From positions 1,952,001-2,016,000 of the forward strand of contig CALNXK010000042.1 in the NCBI GenBank assembly GCA_942486035.1: a stretch of DNA of 64,000 bases, in the 5' to 3' direction. Below are positions 47,201 to 57,346 of this stretch, in pieces (position 1 is the stretch's first letter; every line of letters begins with the position of its first letter). This DNA comes from Porites lobata (Eukaryota > Cnidaria > Anthozoa > Scleractinia > Poritidae). A program made the translations under genes and the position numbers. Under the pieces are notes generated by a model. The model saw only the letters and a program-made list of their open reading frames with translations. It did not search any database and had not been told where the DNA came from.

Positions 47201-50200
47201 CTGATGGGGGGGGGGCGAAAAAAAAAAAATTGGGGGTCATACAATTTTCAAATTACACTCCTCCAAATCCCACCAGCCCCCCCTACCCTATAAAAAATGA
47301 ACGGTCCCTTAGGCGCAAATTGTGGTAGACGTTGAAAGGTGGACATACCGAGGAAAGGCCGTCAGGCAAAGCAAGACTGTGACGATAATTATGGTGGATG
47401 ATGATGATGAGGAGGAGGAGGAGCAAGGTTTGCGCAGTGGTGAGAGCACTCGCCTCCCACTAATGTCGCCTGGGTTCAAATCCCGCCTTCGAAGCCTCCC
47501 TTGCTCCGAGAGGTTTTTATCCGATTACTCCGGTTTCCCCTCTCCTCAAAAATCAACACTTCCAAATTCCACTTCGATCTGGAGCGCACGGACACGTTTA
47601 AAAGAGTTCATAAGAACCCTTAAGTGTTTCGTGGGTAAACAAATTACAATTAGAGAATATATTACAAGTGAAAGTGATACTGAATAGTGAGCACCTTCTC
47701 CATGATTTACTTCAGTCACAGCTTTGCAAGTCACAGCTACCAGACCTTAGTTGTTAGAAAGTTGGATAGTGCTATACATGGGATAAATCACTATCTGGTA
47801 GATACGTGTAGGTATTAGGAAGACCAGTTACGCTATCCAGTGAATAGAGATTTATCCGTTGGATAGTGTTATTCATGCACCTTTGGTACAACTGGGGCCA
47901 GACTCATTTTCATTACCCCATGTAAGGAACTTGTGTCTGCTTGGATTATCAAAGGATTGCCAGTTACCTGTAATGGATTGTCCAGTCTCTTCACTGGAAA
48001 TCAAACTCACAGTGACGAGCCTTTGATACAGAGACCTTTGAATGTCAGCACAGCGCATCAAGGAATTCAGAGGCTCCTTAATCTCGTTTAGTAGAGCTCC
48101 GGGACCAGTATTTTGATTGTCACCTGTGTCACCACTTGATGCCCCTCTGTGTTCAGAATCAGCATCAGCTTGGCCCCTGATGAAAGCCTGTAACGTGAGT
48201 AACACGAGCTTGTAAAGAGAGTTCTGAATCTGCATACACTTGGCAATGCTCTCTAACAGTGCATTCTTGAGCTCCTGAGCCTCTGAAACAGACAGCGCTG
48301 ATAGTGGTTTCTTATCCGCAGCTTGCGGTTGCGGTGGAGTAAAAACTCGAGCGGGATCTGATTTTGGTCTGACATTTGTTCTGAAGGAATATGAAGTACT
48401 TGTCGACGGTGCCTCAGACTCGTCTGCGCTGCAATCTGTAGACACTACGAGGAAAACAACATCAACTTAAGACAAGTGACATACTGCTGCTGTATGCTAA
48501 AAGCTCTTAGCATCCATTAAAATGTGTGTAGGTGACAGCATGAAACGAGAGCCTACAAGAAGGTAATTGATTTTTTATTCAAATTTTACCAACTTGCAAC
48601 TGGTGATTCCGCTTTCCTCTGGGGAAATGATTCACGGATAATTCCAGCACAGGCTCCACGGACGGAACTCTTCTTGGACCTAAAGATAGATCTGAAATAG
48701 AAGAGTGGATTGCTTTTAGGACTAACGTTATTTATACTGATAGATTTTAGTGATTGACAAGTAATGAATGCACTAATCTCTCTCTTAAAAGGCACCTAGC
48801 ATGAGTTCAAGTCGGATGACCCTCACCTAGCATGAGTTGGTTACTACGGTACTTCAGTCCTTATCCTTACCTACCAGTCACCACTAAATGTTTCTGGGTT
48901 TTAATAATTTTGAGTTATTCTTAATATTATGAAAATGTATTGGAACAAAAGAAAGCGTTAACATAAGAAAAGAGTTTGACTCCGGGCAGAGAATTGGTTT
49001 GGAACCAACACGGTCGCCGTGACGTCTTGTGAAAACGCTCTATAGAGTGACAACGATTTTAAAAGGTATTACATCTCTGCTTATTGCCTCTCCTGTATTT
49101 TCCACTACTTTTATTACGGGGTCCTGAATAATATGAGGTTCTTATTTTTGCGATTTTTTATTTACAGAAAACGTTTCAACCTGAGACAATAAATAAGAAA
49201 AAAATCCCACAAAAAATTTCTCCACCGTGAAGAGTAATACCGATAGTCGATGCTCATCACTAGCCGGAGCATTCAGCCATATTGCGATACGATAGAGTAT
49301 TATCGATTTACGCCTTTTACATCTCTGTATGTTGTTTAACTTGTTTTTCCAGTATTCCGATAACAGTCACTCATAAATCCATTTAAACGCGAACACCGGA
49401 AAATCTTAAAAATATATTCCCACCAAGAAAAAATCGTCTCCCTGAAATACAAAAAATCGACGATCCGCAAAATCAAACAACCCAAAAATTTAGTGTATCA
49501 TGGTAAAAGGCGGACACTTAGTAAAGAAAGTCAGTCGGCTGTATTATGGTATAAGAAAATAAACCAGATAGTGAAGTTAGTGTAAATCCTATAACATGTT
49601 ACAGCAAGGAGCCCAAAAGTGTGACCTCCCTTAATTAAGTCACATTTTTTCATGCAGACATTAACCAATCAGAAGTTGAGGACAGTTTCCAGCTGGCATC
49701 TGATTGGATTAAATCTGTAAGAAAGAATGTGAATAAATCAAAAGCAGTCACACTGTTGGGCTCCTTGTTGTAAAAGCATCTTCTATAATTTGATTATTTA
49801 TCAAATGTGACCACATCTTGAAAACCTCAACATGACCACAGGTGGCCCAAGCTCGAAACATGACCATCGGCACTGTTGTGCGTTCAAAATTATAAGGATT
49901 TGTATGGGAGAAAAAAATTGGTTCTGTAGCCTACGAATGTAAAAGAATTTAAATGTTCAAAATTCTAAGGATTTGTATGGGAGAAAAAAAATTGGTTCTG
50001 TAGCCTACAAATGTAAAAGAATTTAAATAAAAATCAGCTAACCTTGCTTAAGTTGTGTGTTTCTTCTTTCCTCTGTGGTTTATGAGCCGATTTATGACCA
50101 TTTAATGGGTGTTTTAGAGAGAGCAAATGGGTTCCAGTAACACCGATGGTCATATTTCGAGCTTGGGGCACCTGTGACATGATAGGTATTTCTACAGATG

Positions 50201-52227
50201 TGCGAAAATTAAATATCTTACAGTTTTACGATTGCTAACTAAACAGACATTGACTTCACTGTTTGAAGCACAAAACAGAATCAAAAGTTGGGTGTTGGTG
50301 TTGCCAAGGAAGACCCCAAGCAACGTGGTGTTCCACAGGCTTTTGGGATATAAACAAAAAATAATGATGTGGGAGTTGATTAAGAGACAGTTTACTTATT
50401 AAAAGTGAAATTTCTAACAACCTAGTGATTTGCCTATTTTGGGCTCTCAGTCATGAGGAAAAGCAAACAGACAAGCTAAGGCAAAAAAACTGGAAAATCA
50501 GAAAGAGATGGGATGGGGGGCGGGCAAGGACACCTTCTCTTTTCCCAGTCTTCACTTCTCAATTGTTGCTTTTGGTGTTCACTTTTCTTGTAGCTCGTTC
50601 CTAATAACTGACAGCCTAAAACTGGCTACCCAGAGTACACACCCATGATAACCTTACATTGAAGAAAAAGGTTTTTTTTCCACACTGTAATCTTCAAACC
50701 GCAGCTCCTGTGCAACAATTGAAAGACAATTTTGTAAGTTGCATTGGGACAAACCTTGTCCCTTTCCTTGTACCTGAATATCACAACTACATTCTACTAT
50801 TTAGTTATGATTAAGATTATGAATGATCAATCAACTAATGTGTTTGAGCTACACACATTATATGAGGTGCAAACTGCAATATATCTCTATCGAAGCAATT
50901 CCCAAAATTACCAACAGTTGCATGTAATGCCATAACCCATTAGCATGCCAAGTGCATACACACAAATTAGCATGCAAAGAAAGCATTGTCCGATAGCCCA
51001 GGGCTAGTGGATTTTGCTATTGGGCTAGCGAATTCTGTTTTTAACTTGCCCGACGGGCAAGTCATTTTTTTTTAGAAATTCGAATAACAGAAGAACTGTG
51101 AAATCAATTCTGCTAGTCAAAAAGTTTTTGGGGCTAGTTGAAATTACATCTCGGCTAGTAAATGCTAACTTGGGCTTGCCCGAATGGCAAGCTGTAAAAA
51201 TGATTTTCTTTGCACCCTGCAAATGGAGACTTCAGAGTTTACCTTAAAGTGACAAAATTCCAAAAGTTATTGCAAAGAACTTACTTCAATACTCTTACTA
51301 GAATAGGCTTCCATAGCTGTAATTGTTTGAAAAGTTCCTCTATCCTCCAGATAACGTGGTGTTATCACTGTTGATGCTGTCATAGCCTTTTCAGAGAAGA
51401 AAATCAATATTACTCTTTTACATAGCAAGATAATTTTAATACAAATACATATTTTTAGCTAACCACAGAAAGTTCTACTCTTTATCAAAATGGCACACAT
51501 TGGTCAAATAATTTGCTAGGAGAGTGTGAACATCAAAGGATTGCAAGTACAACACCTGGAGTCTTACTAACACATATTTGTCAGGTTTGTACTTTTCCAG
51601 TTTCTTTGTCACTGACTGTGGAGCAGGTAAATTTTGCAACTACCACCACTGTAGAAGGCAAAGTAAAGTAAAAATATTTTACACCAAAAAGTAATCAACT
51701 TACAGAGAACTTGATTGGCGTTCCCAAGAGAGTCCAGTGACAAAGGGGTTCAGAAACTGGAGAGAAAAGACAAAACAAAAACAATTAACAGACAATAGAG
51801 AACCAGTTGATTCTTGATTGCCATGCAACGAAAACATAAAAGAATACTGTCTTCAACATATATTTATTTTAAGTAACAAAAGGAAGAAGCACATAAAAAT
51901 AAATTTTGTCAGGGTGCATCATTTGAGACCATAACAGACAACATGGTCTTACCAGTTTCTAAAAGACATAGATAGTTGGTAATCCAAAACGGGATTAGCC
52001 TGTGACATGTCAAACAGACCAGTTTTTACTGCAGAGTCGATCAGACTCAGGTACACTAATGCTTAAAACTCTGTCAATTATGTTACAAAAGGCATTCTAC
52101 TCTTAAACAAGAGAAGTACGTATAGCTTACTTGGTACGGTAGTTGTTTGTCCTGAATACAAGAAGATTTCCTGTCCAGTTTGATCATCTCCAAACACAAC
52201 TTCTATAGTTCCCACTTCTGATGACAT
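40719..52227 (-). CDS. Gene 3: GLEBS-MORN-coiled coil-RING protein, paralog without KOW
   Basis: Exons (5' to 3'): 52131-52227, 51705-51757, 51285-51386, 50658-50707, 48594-48691, 47968-48444, 44766-44948, 43921-44163, 42867-42984, 42349-42554, 40719-41248. They sum to 2157 nt (718 residues plus stop) with consistent phases. Order: GLEBS (about residues 45-100), a basic linker exon, the duplicated helical motif (about 134-292), a unique exon (293-353), MORN repeats (about 400-540), coiled coil and RING (about 663-702). No SPT5-like KOW exon was seen between 48700 and 50650. The weakest junction is the fifth exon: its donor is GTTGGT if the phase is to match, while a better-looking GTAAAA four bases further would need another reading frame. 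The first exon is 97 nt, the same as in gene 2. Confidence 0.78.
41276..41804. mobile_element. Family A miniature element in the RING intron, interrupted
   Basis: The same element, at the same site, as 2751-3112, here split by a family B insertion. The shared insertion site shows that it predates the duplication. Confidence 0.75.
41447..41621. mobile_element. Family B miniature element nested in family A
   Basis: Absent from the partner copy, which reads straight through ACATACGACGTC. The arms CTATTTTCGAATTCCCCATA and TATGGGGAATTCGAAAATAG are inverted. A 2-base AT duplication at the insertion point is possible. The copy must have landed after the segmental duplication. Confidence 0.8.
42349..44163 (-). 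CDS. Gene 3, MORN repeat exons (43921-44163, 42867-42984, 42349-42554)
   Basis: Joined in phases 1, 2 and 1, these encode ELEEIAFENKLECSYARNPF, then LPHGRGSLRTVKGKLVYTGQ, KRHGKGEGLIFSF, EHGFYTGGWKHNM, RHGHGQMTFSSDAVYEGQW, GYGTLKLPDG and CALFTWPHG. They line up exon for exon with 19123-19398, 18835-18940 and 16084-16286 of gene 2. MORN rods usually bind phospholipid membranes or scaffold dimers. A family D element ends only ten bases beyond the first exon's splice donor. Confidence 0.85.
43268..43440. mobile_element. Family B miniature element, in a gene 3 intron
   Basis: GCACATCTCCCATCATGCAC and its partner GGGAAATGTGCAAGC, with interior CCCCCCAAAACTTCGTATAACC, match the other family B members. 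Confidence 0.65.
43715..43910. mobile_element. Family D miniature element abutting a splice donor
   Basis: Starts AGGGCCGGTTATTTAAACGG and ends ATAATCGACCCT. The end lies ten bases from the donor side of the gene 3 exon at 43921. Confidence 0.7.
44766..44948 (-). CDS. Gene 3-specific exon, unknown domain
   Basis: A symmetric phase 1-1 exon of 183 nt (acceptor TCTTTATTGAAG, donor GTAAGA) inserts 61 residues between the helical and MORN regions: LLLHRNLHGQVYSALLGCRW and so on to YLQEVFQVLKNVD. Gene 2 splices directly across this point. It looks like a compact helical domain with conserved-looking Trp and Leu; a death-fold relative is conceivable but unproven. The absence of stops in this frame and the phase match are the main support. 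Confidence 0.6.
45750..46235. repeat. Degenerate minisatellite, AAAACAATAGAAATGTGGTG units
   Basis: The phrase ACAATAGAAATG(T/A)GG followed by TGG or AGG triplets recurs at least seven times between 45753 and 46225 with irregular spacing, inside a gene 3 intron. Confidence 0.75.
46612..47308. mobile_element. TIR element with TTA target duplication
   Basis: The ends GGGACCGTTCATTTTTTAT and ATAAAAAATGAACGGTCCC are inverted, followed inward by G-rich and C-rich arms (GGGGGGCTGGTGGGAT and complement). TTA flanks both sides (46609-46611 and 47309-47311), as for PIF/Harbinger-type insertions. It lies in the intron between gene 3 exons 6 and 7. Confidence 0.75.
46760..47053 (+). pseudogene. C-terminal remnant of a transposon-encoded protein
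   Basis: A 97-codon frame inside the TIR element encodes a Glu/Asp/Ser-rich stretch (DSSGESSEREETDDDYKSD) and ends TTRSGRAVTRRAEIDFSFF-stop. Such an acidic region followed by a basic tail fits the end of a longer element-encoded protein whose catalytic part was deleted. No catalytic motif is present. Confidence 0.4.
47420..47685 (+). mobile_element. tRNA-derived SINE
   Basis: A tRNA-like head has an A box (GCAGTGGTGAGAGCACTCG) and B box (TGGGTTCAAATCCCG) at the usual spacing. It is followed by a body with TCCGGTTTCCCCTCTCCTC and CAAATTCCACTTCGATCTGG, words typical of invertebrate SINE bodies. It is intronic to gene 3 and opposite in strand. Confidence 0.7.
47757..47875. repeat. GGATAGTG / ATCCACTG palindromic repeat
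   Basis: The words GGATAGTG, ATAAATCACTATC, CGCTATCCAGTG and TTATCCGTTGGATAGTG form a self-complementary stretch next to gene 3 exon 6. Confidence 0.6.
47968..48444 (-). CDS. Gene 3, helical-motif exon
   Basis: Acceptor TCCTCGTAG, donor GTAACT, phase 1 to 1, 159 residues. The core SVSEAQELKNALLESIAKC then MQIQNSLYKLVL is nearly identical to gene 2, as is the run before it (FTPPQPQAADKKPLS). The second, weaker copy reads LLNEIKEPLNSLMRC then IQRSLYQRLV. The acidic linker between them is about 40 residues here against about 170 in gene 2. The function is unknown, but the tight conservation of the core marks it as a real domain. Confidence 0.85.
49601..49770. mobile_element. Miniature TIR element with TA target duplication
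   Basis: The ends CAGCAAGGAGCCCAAAAGTG and CACTGTTGGGCTCCTTGTTG are inverted with small differences, flanked by TA on both sides. The interior also has inverted words around ACCAATCAGA/TCTGATTGG. Confidence 0.75.
49831..50181. mobile_element. TIR element with internal 73-77-base tandem duplication
   Basis: The ends GGTGGCCCAAGCTCGAAACA and ATTTCGAGCTTGGGGCACC, with ATGACCATCGG and CCGATGGTCAT, are inverted. Inside, the unit beginning GTTCAAAATT and ending AAAAGAATTTAAAT occurs twice in a row (about 49881-49953 and 49954-50030). Confidence 0.75.
50658..52227 (-). CDS. Gene 3, N-terminal GLEBS exons (52131-52227, 51705-51757, 51285-51386, 50658-50707)
   Basis: The exons encode MSSEVGTIEVVFGDDQTGQE onward, WTLLGTPIKFS, then FQTITAMEAYSSKSIE, then ELRFEDYSVEKKP. 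This follows the NUP98 GLEBS pattern even more closely than gene 2: G-T-x-I-K-F, spacer, I-T-A-M-x2-Y-x-S-K-S-(I/L)-E-E-L-R-x-E-D-Y-x4-K. In NUP98 this hairpin-like segment wraps on RAE1; a related motif in BUB1 and BUBR1 binds BUB3. The exon boundary inside the motif (after KSIE, phase 0) is the same in both paralogs. An 8-A run in the last exon could hide a sequencing error. Confidence 0.82.
51000..51215. repeat. Inverted repeat around TTGCCCGACGGGCAAG
   Basis: CTTGCCCGACGGGCAAG and GCTTGCCCGAATGGCAAGC are each self-complementary, and GGGCTAG words recur around them. Confidence 0.6.
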
Positions 52228-52508
52228 CCTGCATCAGCTGGTCACCTGAACAGTGGCAATCTAAATTGACTTTCAGAAAATAACAAGTGACAACTAAAGT
52301 CAAGTTTTGAACGTTGCCTTATACACAGTGGAGGGCCCTGTCAGCACAAGGCTGGTTTGATAATAAATTGAACTCACAGGACTCTGAAGCAAACTTGATC
52401 TGTTCACCTGTGATTTCTTTTCGTTGACAATTATTTTAGGTCCTAGATACGAAGAGAGTGTGATATACACTTAATGCTAGGTCTCAAGATACAGCTACAG
52501 TTTTGTTT

Positions 52509-52563
52509 TCCTGAGAGTCCTGATGTTTCCCTAAACAAAGTTGAGGGAAACATCAGGACTTGA
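52509..52563. repeat. Hairpin upstream of gene 3
   Basis: AGTCCTGATGTTTCCCT and AGGGAAACATCAGGACT are exact inverted copies with a short loop. It lies about 290 bases upstream of the ATG. Confidence 0.8.
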
Positions 52564-52593
52564 GGGAAAAAAATCACTGACCAGTTTCCCAAG

Positions 52594-52735
52594 GGACCAG
52601 GGGCCAAATATTTAAACGTAGTTTAGCCAGTTTTTAAGAAAGCCGCATTCTAAGTAATTTTCAATTTGCCCAACGATTTTATCTAAACATCATTAATATT
52701 GTGAACAGTTTTAAGTATTTTGTAGTAAATAGATT
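52594..52735. mobile_element. Family D miniature element, partial
   Basis: The words CAAATATTTAAACGTAGTTT and CATTCTAAGTAATTTTC match the first half of the copy at 29.9 kb. The far end is not recognisable. Confidence 0.5.
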
Positions 52736-52974
52736 TAAAGTGATTTTAATTGACCTGTGAAACAGATACTAACAATTAGTAAATAATAGCAACAGATAAA
52801 CAAAAGAAGACAATGAAATTAGTGCATAATAGTACGTAGTATTCTACTACCTATTTCACACGTCAAGTAAAATGACCCTAGTAGTATGATAAAAAGCTAT
52901 AACATTTAATATTATAGTCTTTTTTGTACCTTTAGCATCCGCTTCTGGGTAAGTGTACAACTACTTATAGCTTT

Positions 52975-53175
52975 TATGGTGTCCTATTATTTTGCAGTTT
53001 TTTCATGGGGCGGTGTGGCTGAACGTTTTGTGGCATTCACAGCGTTTGTAACATTTATGAGGCGATTGGGCTGGTCGTTTTGTGACATTTAGAGTGTTTG
53101 TAGCCTTTATGGCGCATTGGGGTTGGACCCTTGTGGCGTTTACAGCATTAGTAGTGTTTATGGGGTGTCAGTGCT
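52975..53175 (+). repeat. Degenerate minisatellite, about 60-base unit
   Basis: Three to four units resembling TTTATGGGGCG, GGCTGG, CGTTTTGTGGCATTCACAGC and GTTTGTAGCG follow one another with substitutions. Confidence 0.7.
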
Positions 53176-53949
53176 ATACATTTGGCACTTGGGTCTTGTT
53201 TACCTCAGGGTAATAATTATGTTCAAACTTTAAGGGAGCTCATTCAGATTAGGAACTCAAGTGTAAACAATCATGACATTATTGATGTTGATACCTTTAA
53301 TAAGGAAGTAAAATGGCTGAGTATTCCTCTGTGCTTACCGGCAATGAACCTCATTTTATTGAGTCATGCATACGTTATTTTACATTGTAATAATTATAAG
53401 GGTGCTTTTCCTACAATGGTATGCAGCAAAGTGATGGGTTTTATAGAATATCTGTGAGAAAAGATTAATATTCTATGTTCAAAATGAGTTCCAAAGGCCA
53501 GAGTTTTGGAAAGCACTCTACAAAGGTTCTTTTATTTCACTGGCTATTTTACCATTTGTGGTGTACTTGATACAAATGATCTTTATCCGGGATTGTAAAA
53601 AGAATTAAGTCAGCGATGAAAACATGATGGAAACCTCACTGGGTGTACGTGCCTGTAGTTGACATTGTGTCTGGCTTAGTGTCATCTAACACTTCCTAAA
53701 GCAGAACTCAACCCCTCTGGAAATTACTGTTTAGGTTCAAACTTCCCTCAAACATGTTAACCTGCAAGGGGTAGTGGTTGGATATTTGTAACATGAAATG
53801 ATGTTATTAATAACCTTTTAAGCCCTAAGAGTGATCATCAAATATGATTGCTTTACAAAGCAAATTGGTGATGAGAATAAGAAACATTATAACACAAGAT
53901 GAATCACTGATACTTCAACTGTAAAATTGTAAATTGTAAATATCTTATT

Positions 53950-54247
53950 ATCCACTCCCCACAGGGCTTTTCAGGGATAATTTACAACACTGGTTGGGGG
54001 ACTTTGCCAGACTGCTTAAGGTGCAGTTTACAAGTACTGAAGGAATGAATGATGATGCCCCCATACATGAGTGTGAAAGTGAGATAGACCACTACACCGG
54101 GCACTACGTGCCCTACTCTTTACGAAGAGTGTGTGGGTTCTTTAACAGCCCACAGATTTATTACATGTGCAAGGGCTTGTGAGACGGGGCCTACGGTTTA
54201 TCGTCCTTATCCGAGAAGACTAGAAAGTCTAACCATTTGCAGATGTT

Positions 54248-54280
<33 letters not shown>

Positions 54281-54372
54281 AAAGACCCTGAGTGCTGGTC
54301 CGGCCGGGGTTTGAACCTACGGCCTCCCGCTCAGCAGACCGGCGCTCTCCCAACTGAGCTAACCGGGCGGCG
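53950..54372 (-). mobile_element. tRNA-derived SINE with conserved body
   Basis: On the minus strand it opens with a tRNA-like head (GCCCGGTTAGCTCAGTTGGG, AGAGCGCC, then the B box GTAGGTTCAAACCCCGG). The acceptor and T stems do not pair properly, so it is not a working tRNA gene. The body contains CTTCTCGGATAAGGACGATA and AACCGTAGG, words common in invertebrate SINEs, and continues to about 53950. Confidence 0.8.
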
Positions 54373-55074
54373 GTTCAGCAAATTCTCCCCTTTACTTCTA
54401 TAGGAAACGTATAGGGGCAACAAATGAGAATCTGAATTTTGATATTAGAGTTTAATGGTTTAAATGTGTGCTTCAACAAACTATCCATATCCACTCTTTG
54501 AGAGGTCAGTGGAAATTCTGAGGGGGAGGGGAATCTAAAAGGCCTAAAATAATATTTAAACGGAAGGCTAAAGCTAAACTTGAATTTCCAAAGAGATGTG
54601 GGAGGGAGGTTTAAGACAACAAACCTTCTGTGGGGGGATTGGACATTTCTGGAATAACACATCACTCATAAACACTGTATTTAAAGTACCATATTGTATG
54701 GTTGCAATTTCAAAACTTTATTTTGAAAGAAGTAAGGAATATAATATGAAAATGATCACAAAGACATCCTTGTAATAAGCAGAAACTCTGCTTTCCAGCA
54801 AAATATTACCACCCAGTGGTTTTACTTCAAATTCTTTTACATTTATCTGGTGACTATCTTTCACATGTATTTGTTACTTTTCCTAACAAAGAATACTGTG
54901 ACCGTATACATGCAACTTCTCTTTGGTCAGGTTAAGATATGTTAGCCAGAAGAGGACTTTAAAGTCAAATTAACAGTCTAGTGAAAAAATCTGTCCCCAA
55001 TATTAGGGACCTTAGGCAACTATGCAACCTTGAAAATGACAACATAATAAAACAATAATTGGCTTTAACAGTAA

Positions 55075-55378
55075 AACAACAGCTCTGAACATGCATCACG
55101 CTTTTTAGTACATTTCTTTGACATCCACTAACTGACAAAGAGGTGAAACCCAATGCGCTGACTATTATGGAGGATGTAACATACAACAACAAATTTTAAT
55201 TCCTCTTTTTGACCCTGGATAAAGTCCTTAAGAATTCAACTCCACGAAAAGTCGCCTACATTTGACAAATTGAGTGGGTCTAAATAAACGCTATGAAGTT
55301 GGAAAGGACGCAAATTAATTTTTTTAACGATGTTTTCACTGCCATTGTCACCGCATAAGCTCCCCACTGTTCAACAGT
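55075..55378. mobile_element. Family A miniature element, worn copy
   Basis: CATGCATCACGCTTTTTAGT, CATTTGACAAATTGAGTGGG and the end CATAAGCTCCCCACTG match the family A elements in the RING introns in order, with more differences. Confidence 0.7.
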
Positions 55379-55712
55379 TGGGTGGCAGTACTATTGCTAT
55401 TTCCAGTGGATGTGTTAATCAAAGAAACTAACTGCATTGTCCACTGAATAGAGTCATCACATCCTGGATACATACAGTACTATTCCACATTTGAACTAAT
55501 GGACCTGGTAGAGCATTAATTTTGCTCTACCTTAAATGATTTCCATAATAGTGTGAAGTCTTGTAAATAGGCTACTTCTAAGTTTCCCCAAGCCTCCTCA
55601 TTTCCACACAAAAAGAGGTTTTGAACTTAGCCTTATTTTCAAAGTGAGAGTTTTTGGAACTCGGAAATGGCCTATTGAAAGCCTCACATTCACTAAACAG
55701 TAGGGTTAAACT

Positions 55713-56092
55713 TATGCACCCAGGGGTTTCAATAAGTTTTTGCACAAGTGGGTACTTAAGAGTAACAGGCAGGTATATTTGCCGAAGGCCCGAAAATTTT
55801 GAAGTTCTAGACTCTCGCAGATGCATTTTCAGGTCTCTTTTTGTTGCTTTGTTGTTTCATTTTTTTGCTCCTAAGTCAACTAATTTTAACAAATTTGAAG
55901 AGAATTATGTTACAATGAAGTAGTCACAGTCAAAACCTATTTTGCCAAATTTTTTGGCAAGAATTCGAAGCTGAGGTGAAATTATCTGGTCTTAGTTGAC
56001 GTTCATGTGAAGGCTCCAAGCGGGTAATCGGCCCGTTGCAAGTGGGTAGATCTACCCGCTACCCAGCTACTATTGAAACCCCTGTGCAACAC
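55713..56092. mobile_element. TIR element, CAGGGGTTTCAATA type
   Basis: The end words CACCCAGGGGTTTCAATAAG and CTATTGAAACCCCTGTGCA are inverted; the interior is non-coding. Confidence 0.6.
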
Positions 56093-57346
56093 TACGGTAC
56101 TTAATCAAATAAGCACCAAACGTAAATTTTAAAATATTGTAAATATTAAGCAATGATGCATCTACAAAGCATAAATATAAATAAGTACCACCTCCTTAAA
56201 AGTGCAGCACCCTCCCAACACTTGTTAATTTTCAAAAATTTTTTGTTTGTTAATGTTGATATCACTAAATGGACCTTAACTCTTTGAATGCCAAGGATGT
56301 ATATATACATGTAAGTCCTAAAAGAAAAGTCCCTACTACCGAGGGCATATATATACATCCTCGACTTAGTATGCTTTTATTTTTCCACTGGCACAGCAAT
56401 TTTGTCCGTTACTGTTTGAAAGGGTGTAAGAAGGAATAATGTTAACTGCTGGCCACAAAATTTGTAAAGAAGTTACATCCACAAGTTAATGGCATATCAA
56501 TTACATTTTTACTGTAAAGAGAAGTTATAAAGCATTAAAGTTCTTAACTTGTGAAAAATACATTCTTGTGAAAAAGTCCAATATGGCCACCGGCCGCTGG
56601 GTTGGCATTCAAAGGGTTGGAAACTATTTATGCACCTTCGACTTTCACTGCTCATAAAAGTAAAGGTAAATGCGCCCACCATGAAAAAGAAAGAAAAATT
56701 ATGTAGTATGAAAAAAATTATGTAAGTGCTGCCCTCAACATGCTCAAATAAGCCCACATTGAAAAATCAATAAGTATCCAGTGCTTATTTGAGTAAATAC
56801 TGTAGTGAAATGTTTGGCATCTTACCAGCCCATGCCTTACCTCATCTGCTTATGCAAGTAATAACTTGTTTGGTAGTGACTTATTTATGAACAAATAATC
56901 AGGGTACTGTGTAGTTGATCTTAGGGGACACCAAAGGTGAAAATAGGCAGTGCCAGGGGAAGGGGAGACTCAAGAGCTAATATTGAGGGCCTGCCAGGTA
57001 GGGCGTGCTTGCGTCAATTTTCTCTTTTTCTCAATAATTCACACTGCTGTCAGAAATGTTTTATCAGAAAGGATGCTTTTTGTTGCAATTTCATTTTCTG
57101 AGCTGTGACTACTTTTCCAGCTACATTGCTTATTGGAATTAACTCTGGCAGGGAATCTTAAATGTACGTCATGACATTGAGGACAGTTGTTTCTGTGGCA
57201 ATCAATCTCAAGCTTACAATCCTTCATCCTAAAGCTAGCCATCCAACATTCCCAAATAAACACACCCCTTTACAATGTTAAGTTATCATTACATTCTCTT
57301 CTAATAGATGCTCCCCTGACAATTTCTCAAAAATGCTATAAACATA

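Noticed and set aside
47322..47687. 121-codon plus-strand frame
   Set aside because: Runs through a GAT/GAG microsatellite and the tRNA-derived SINE.
53994..54182. 62-codon plus-strand frame
   Set aside because: Lies entirely inside the SINE body on the opposite strand.
54290..54372. Genuine tRNA gene
   Set aside because: The acceptor and T stems do not pair and a SINE body follows directly.
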